Shown piece after piece: positions 33,619 through 37,673 of a DNA stretch of 37,673 nt. Where the stretch lies: assembly GCF_002399615.1 (NCBI RefSeq), contig NZ_DHDZ01000045.1, positions 4,986 to 42,658 of the forward strand, in the 5' to 3' direction. Both the position numbers and the translations under genes were made by a program. This DNA is from Pedobacter sp. UBA4863 (GTDB lineage Bacteria > Bacteroidota > Bacteroidia > Sphingobacteriales > Sphingobacteriaceae). A model generated the notes under the pieces. It was given only the letters and a program-made list of their open reading frames with translations. It made no database searches and was not told the DNA's origin. The stretch's first letter is position 1. Each line of letters begins with the position of its first letter.

Positions 33619-35838
33619 TTACAAACTTGCCAAAGCATTGTTCAATGTAGCACTTGGGCGCATTGCTTTCGAAGCCAATTCATCATTAGGGTTATAGTAA
33701 CCACCAACATCTTGTGCTTTACCTTGTGCGTCGATTAACTCAGCAGTAATTTTTGCTTCGTTTTCGGCTAAAGCTTTAGCCAATGGCGCAAATTTAGCTT
33801 GTAATTCTGCATCTTTAGTTTGTGCAGCTAAAGCCTCGGCCCAATATAAAGCTAAATAAAAGTGAGAACCACGGTTATCAATCGTTCCTAATTTTCTACC
33901 CGGAGATTTATCTGTCGCCAAGAATTTAGCGTTAGCCTCATCTAAAGCATCAGCCAAAACTTGTGCTTTAGCGTTGTTTTGAGTTTGCGATAAATGTTCT
34001 AATGAAGCTTGTAACGCTAAGAACTCACCTAATGAATCCCAACGCAAATAACCTTCTTGTGCAAATTGCTCTACGTGCTTAGGCGCAGAACCACCAGCAC
34101 CAGTTTCGAACAAACCACCACCATTCATTAAAGGTACAATAGACAACATTTTTGCTGAAGTACCTAGCTCTAAAATTGGGAATAAATCGGTTAAATAATC
34201 ACGTAATACGTTACCAGTTACCGAAATGGTATCTTCGCCTTTACGGATGCGCGCTAACGTAAATTTAGTTGCTTCAATTGGAGAAAGGATACGCAAATCC
34301 AATCCCTTGGTATCGAAGTTTGGCAAATATTTATTCACTTTTTTGATGATCTCCCTATCGTGCGCTCTGTTTTCATCTAACCAGAAAACAGCAGGCGTAT
34401 TAGATAAGCGAGCTCTGTTTACCGCTAGCTTAACCCAATCTTGAATAGGTGCGTCTTTAGTTTGGCACATACGGAAAATATCTCCAGTTTCTACAGGCTG
34501 ATCAAAAAACACGTTACCCGCAGCATCGGTTACGCGGATAGTTCCATTAGCTGCAGCTTGGAAAGTTTTATCGTGAGAGCCATACTCTTCGGCTTTTTGA
34601 GCCATTAAACCAACATTTGGTACCGAACCCATTGTGGTTGGGTTAAAAGCGCCGTGTTTTTTACAATCGTCAATAGTAGCGGTATAAACGCCAGCATAAC
34701 ACCTATCAGGAATGATGGCTAAGGTATCTTGTTGTTTACCATCTTTATCCCACATTTGGCCCGAAGTACGGATCATGGCAGGCATCGAAGCATCTACAAT
34801 AACATCAGAAGGCACGTGTAAGTTGGTAATACCTTTATCAGAGTTTACCATTGCCAAAGCTGGTCCATTTGCAATTGCCGCATCAATAGCTGCTTTCACT
34901 TCTGCCTCTTGTGCGTTACCTGCAATTTTAGCGTAAACATCGCCTAAACCGTTGCGAGTATCAACCCCTAAAGTTTTAAAAAGCTCGGCATATTTAGTAA
35001 AAATGTCTGCAAAGTAAACTTCTACAATAGCACCAAAAATGATAGGGTCAGAAACCTTCATCATCGTTGCTTTTAAATGTGCAGAAAGCAAAACACCAGT
35101 AGCTTTAGCCGTTGCGATGGCCTCAGCAACAAAAGCTTTCAATTTAGCAAGGTTCAATACAGAACTATCAATTACTTCGCCTGCTTTTAAATTGGCCAAT
35201 CCTTTTAGTTCGGTAACCGCTCCATCAGTAACTATAAATTCAATTTTAAACTGTGTATCGTTCTCAACAGTGGTAGATTTTTCAGAACCGTAAAAATCGC
35301 CTTCGCTCATGCTAGCTACACTGGTTTTAGAATCTGAAGACCAAGCACCCATGGAGTGCGGATTTGCTTTTGCATAGTTCTTCACTGCTTTTGGCGCTCT
35401 ACGATCAGAATTACCTTCACGCAAAACCGGATTTACAGCAGAGCCCAATACTTTTGCATATTTTGCTTTAATTGCTTTTTCTTCTTCAGTTTTAGCATCT
35501 TCTGGGTAATTTGGCAATGCAAAACCTTGCGATTGCAGCTCGGCAATAGCATCTTTTAACTGCGGAATAGAAGCAGAAATATTAGGCAATTTAATAATGT
35601 TAGCCTCTGGCGTATTGGCCAATTGACCTAGCTCTGTCAATGCATCTCCAATTTTTTGATCATCTTGCAAAAACTCAGGAAAATTTGCTAAAATTCTTCC
35701 TGCTAAAGAGATATTTCTTGTTTCTACCTCAATTCCTGCCGAGGCTGTAAAAGCTTGTACAATAGGCAAAAATGAATAAGTAGCCAACAATGGAGCCTCG
35801 TCTGTTTTGGTATAGATAATTTTTGATGAGTTTGACAT
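33619..35838 (-). CDS. icd: monomeric NADP-dependent isocitrate dehydrogenase
   Basis: A 739-aa type II (monomeric) IDH, oxidatively decarboxylating isocitrate to 2-oxoglutarate with NADP in the TCA cycle. The family markers are readable: the start IIYTKTDEAPLLATYSFLPI, the isocitrate-site region REGNSDRRAP and NPHSMGAWS, the DTLAIIPDRCYAG segment, and the late GTIDNRGSHFYLALYWAEAL. Length is typical (about 740 aa) and it is unrelated in length to the 400-aa homodimeric enzyme. Transcribed alone on the minus strand, with its own terminator. Confidence 0.95.
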   Translation of the reverse strand: MSNSSKIIYTKTDEAPLLATYSFLPIVQAFTASAGIEVETRNISLAGRILANFPEFLQDDQKIGDALTELGQLANTPEANIIKLPNISASIPQLKDAIAELQSQGFALPNYPEDAKTEEEKAIKAKYAKVLGSAVNPVLREGNSDRRAPKAVKNYAKANPHSMGAWSSDSKTSVASMSEGDFYGSEKSTTVENDTQFKIEFIVTDGAVTELKGLANLKAGEVIDSSVLNLAKLKAFVAEAIATAKATGVLLSAHLKATMMKVSDPIIFGAIVEVYFADIFTKYAELFKTLGVDTRNGLGDVYAKIAGNAQEAEVKAAIDAAIANGPALAMVNSDKGITNLHVPSDVIVDASMPAMIRTSGQMWDKDGKQQDTLAIIPDRCYAGVYTATIDDCKKHGAFNPTTMGSVPNVGLMAQKAEEYGSHDKTFQAAANGTIRVTDAAGNVFFDQPVETGDIFRMCQTKDAPIQDWVKLAVNRARLSNTPAVFWLDENRAHDREIIKKVNKYLPNFDTKGLDLRILSPIEATKFTLARIRKGEDTISVTGNVLRDYLTDLFPILELGTSAKMLSIVPLMNGGGLFETGAGGSAPKHVEQFAQEGYLRWDSLGEFLALQASLEHLSQTQNNAKAQVLADALDEANAKFLATDKSPGRKLGTIDNRGSHFYLALYWAEALAAQTKDAELQAKFAPLAKALAENEAKITAELIDAQGKAQDVGGYYNPNDELASKAMRPSATLNNALASL

Positions 35839-36353
35839 ATGTGTATTATTTTATGATGTTTTGAAATAAAATGCCCAAAAAAGGACTGATTTGGTAAAAT
35901 CGTCTAAAGATAAGAGAAACCATTGAATTTCATATCAGCTTAGTGTTATTTATACATTAAAACAGCCTTAGTTTTGGAACTAATTCGAGGTCAGTTTTCA
36001 TTTTGAAATTGCAATTTCAAAAATAACAGCTGTAAACTTCTAGGTGTTTGTTTATGTGTCGGCTTGCACCTCTTTTAATTTTCCCGAAGCCTTGGCTTTA
36101 TTGTTCATTTGTCTGTTCGTGTAATTTAGCACAGTCGTTCAATAAGGTAACAAGCTAACGTTAGATTATTTGAAAAGGCAGGAAATTCATTAATTGTCTA
36201 GCTTGGTACAAATGCTCAATTGAAAATATGGCGTTGAAGTTATGAACTAAAGATGAAAATTGAATATAGAGCCAGAACCACTGCTGATACTTGCACATAG
36301 CTGAAGTTTCATTGTTCAGCCCTGCTTTCGCAAATACTTTTGTTAGCATCAGA
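35839..36353. other. intergenic region upstream of icd, no gene assigned
   Basis: About 515 bp. Near icd a TAnnTTTA-like -7 candidate reads on the minus strand at 35905-35912. A 62-codon minus frame at 36161-36349 has no motif and is not accepted. A gctaacgttag motif at 36154-36164 repeats almost exactly at 37067-37077. Confidence 0.5.
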
Positions 36354-37061
36354 TTAATTCAGTCTATAAAGTATCATCACTTCGCTGTCATGCTCCTTGA
36401 TATAAAATGTAAACGGTCGAATTTTAACGAAGTTCATTTTACCCTCATCGTTTAGTATCTCAATTGCTTTATGTATTAGCACCCTTGAATGTAACTTAAA
36501 CAAATCTTCAAGTTGATAGTTTATTTCTAGGTAGTCTAAGTTACTAAACTCTTCACAGTCCACCCAAGCTAGCTTAAAATTTATTACCTTGTCAAGGAAT
36601 AGAATTTGTTTGTTATAATCGTATTCATTCGAAATATAACGAGGTTCTTCAATCGAAGGGTATTCCTGTCGTCCGCAACATGTTATACTGCTTGTGAAAT
36701 GATAATAATAGTCATATTCAATAAATAAAGCTTGAATTTCATCTTGCCTTCCGGATCCTATTATTTGCTTAAATACTTTGTCAAGTTCATTTTGAAAATA
36801 TGAAACGAGAGCATTATTGTCAAGTTGTAAATATTCAGCAAGTTTATCCTCATATAAGGTATCATGGGAAGTCTCCTTTGATAACTTTTTCAAGTCATTC
36901 AGCATTCGTCGCTCTCCATTGTCAAAAACGAATACTCGTCCAGCTTTTATGTCGGCATATTGTTCCTTGTACAAACCAGAAATAGAAGCTCCTTTCAGTT
37001 TGTCGAACAAAATATCTCTTTGCCTTTCCAGTAGTTTAAGAATTTTAGGGTTGTCCATCAT
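36354..37061 (-). CDS. uncharacterised 235-aa protein
   Basis: A soluble, charged protein with no signal or membrane helix. The N-terminal part (KILKLLERQRDILFDKLKG) is helical, the middle has a TCCG cysteine pair and many Tyr residues (YDYYYHF), and the end is strand-like (FTFYIKEHDSEVMILYRL). I do not recognise a family. Base composition is lower in GC than the neighbouring icd. It is bounded by near-identical 11-nt motifs (36154 and 37067), and its ATG lies only 6 nt from the right-hand one, so it may be an acquired single-gene cassette. Confidence 0.6.
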   Translation of the reverse strand: MMDNPKILKLLERQRDILFDKLKGASISGLYKEQYADIKAGRVFVFDNGERRMLNDLKKLSKETSHDTLYEDKLAEYLQLDNNALVSYFQNELDKVFKQIIGSGRQDEIQALFIEYDYYYHFTSSITCCGRQEYPSIEEPRYISNEYDYNKQILFLDKVINFKLAWVDCEEFSNLDYLEINYQLEDLFKLHSRVLIHKAIEILNDEGKMNFVKIRPFTFYIKEHDSEVMILYRLN

Positions 37062-37213
37062 TTGCCGCTAACGTCAGTCTGTCTAAAAAGGTCAATTAAT
37101 TTTTATTTTCTCTCCGTTATAGGGTAAACATAAGTGATTTAGGGGCTTAAAATAGTTCGTTTTTTCTCGGTTTTACTTAATTGAAGTTGTGCAACAGTTA
37201 CCCGTAGTGTTTA

Positions 37214-37673
37214 TTATTTCTTTGAATATTCTAGCCATTCTTCATAAGAAATTACACCTAATTCTGGCTTAGCTTCTCCTTCAATAATAGAAATGAATTC
37301 TAAATAATGTCCATCAGGATCATTAAAATATATTGCAATTGCAGGCATCCAAGCAAAAACCATTGGCTTTTCTGTATTATCTTTTAAAAAATTATAAGGT
37401 TTGAGTCCATTAATTTTTAAAAATTCAGTTGAGTTATTCAGAATAAATTCTTTTTCGCATCTAAATGCAAAATGTCTTTTATCTATTTCTTCTTTTGGTT
37501 ATTCCCATAGCCCAAGCATAGCTTCTTTTGGTTTTCCAATCCAGAAAAATACGGTTCTCCTTTCTTCTTCAAAATAACATTGCTCGAGACCTAAAATATT
37601 TTTATAGAAGTTTATCGATTTCTCTAAATTTTCTACAAAAATATGAGTTTCAACCTGTTGTGCATTTAGGAAA
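37214..37673 (-). pseudogene. VOC-fold protein gene, nonsense-interrupted and cut by the window edge
   Basis: Read on the minus strand from the window end, the frame gives AQQVETHIFVENLEKSINFY, the first VOC strand-helix unit, then FWIGKPKEAMLGLWE, an in-frame TAA (37500-37502), and continues in the same frame with PKEEIDKRHFAFRC to IYFNDPDGHYLEFIS and a TAA at 37214-37216. DPDGHYLEF is the typical second metal-site strand with its Glu intact. The only visible lesion is the single stop, so this is either a young pseudogene or a sequencing error. The true start lies beyond the window. Confidence 0.75.

Noticed and set aside
36161..36349. 62-aa minus frame upstream of icd
   Set aside because: No motif, no promoter and unusual composition with Trp/Phe/Tyr; it overlaps an area of probable accessory debris.
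36154..37077. Integron attC sites around the 235-aa gene
   Set aside because: The motifs only partly fit the RYYYAAC/GTTRRRY core pattern, and no integrase is in the window, so only a weaker cassette-like finding is reported.
1..37673. tRNA, rRNA or transposase genes
   Set aside because: None recognised by eye on either strand.

Overview
The window looks like the chromosome of a Bacteroidota bacterium, most likely a Sphingobacteriaceae member (Pedobacter-like). The evidence is AT-rich coding sequence with few Shine-Dalgarno sites, several TAnnTTTG-type -7 promoter boxes, a subtilase ending in a type IX secretion sorting domain, a monomeric NADP isocitrate dehydrogenase, an RND pump fused to its outer-membrane factor, and dispersed palindromic repeats typical of this phylum. 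All family assignments come from reading motifs in the translations; no database was searched.

Layout. 1-4.9 kb: a Tat-type MBL-fold hydrolase and a small basic protein (minus), a Rossmann-fold oxidoreductase and DNA-3-methyladenine glycosylase I (plus), then a DUF485-actP-type acetate/cation symporter pair (minus). 5.4-8.5 kb: a compact arsenic operon, arsR-arsM-osmC-like-acr3-arsC, bordered on both sides by related palindromic repeats and probably acquired. 8.9-11.5 kb: glmM and a cysteine desulfurase (minus). 11.9-14.2 kb: purN and purH. 14.4-20.1 kb: the rod-shape operon mreB-mreC-mreD-mrdA-rodA. 20.1-25 kb: an acidic protein of unknown function, thymidine kinase, and a secreted S8 protease. 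25.1-32.0 kb: a VOC protein and an SRPBCC protein, then a metal-efflux operon (small His/Asp-rich protein, CzcA-type RND fused to a TolC-like domain, lipoprotein membrane-fusion subunit). 32.0-33.5 kb: a tandem array of about 141-bp palindromic units. 33.6-35.8 kb: monomeric icd (minus). 36-37.7 kb: an unknown 235-aa protein between two short direct repeats, and a broken VOC gene running off the right edge.

Most interesting signal. In the repeat array at 32.05-33.54 kb, each unit consists of two inverted arms around a loop of about 40 nt. One of the eight tandem units carries, in place of the loop, a complete 99-aa GIY-YIG nuclease gene. Its flanks match the arms and loop edges of the gene-less units. 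This looks like an autonomous element (nuclease with palindromic ends) among its own internally deleted derivatives. It resembles the REP/RAYT or MITE/transposase relationship, but with a GIY-YIG nuclease as the candidate mobilising enzyme.

Other points of interest are the RND-outer-membrane-factor fusion with a signal-peptide-like segment at the junction, a 171-bp foldback (MITE-like) element upstream of glmM, a 29-nt repeat associated with two hairpins next to the arsenic island, a long hairpin between mreB and mreC, and a 17-bp perfect palindrome over the thymidine kinase promoter.
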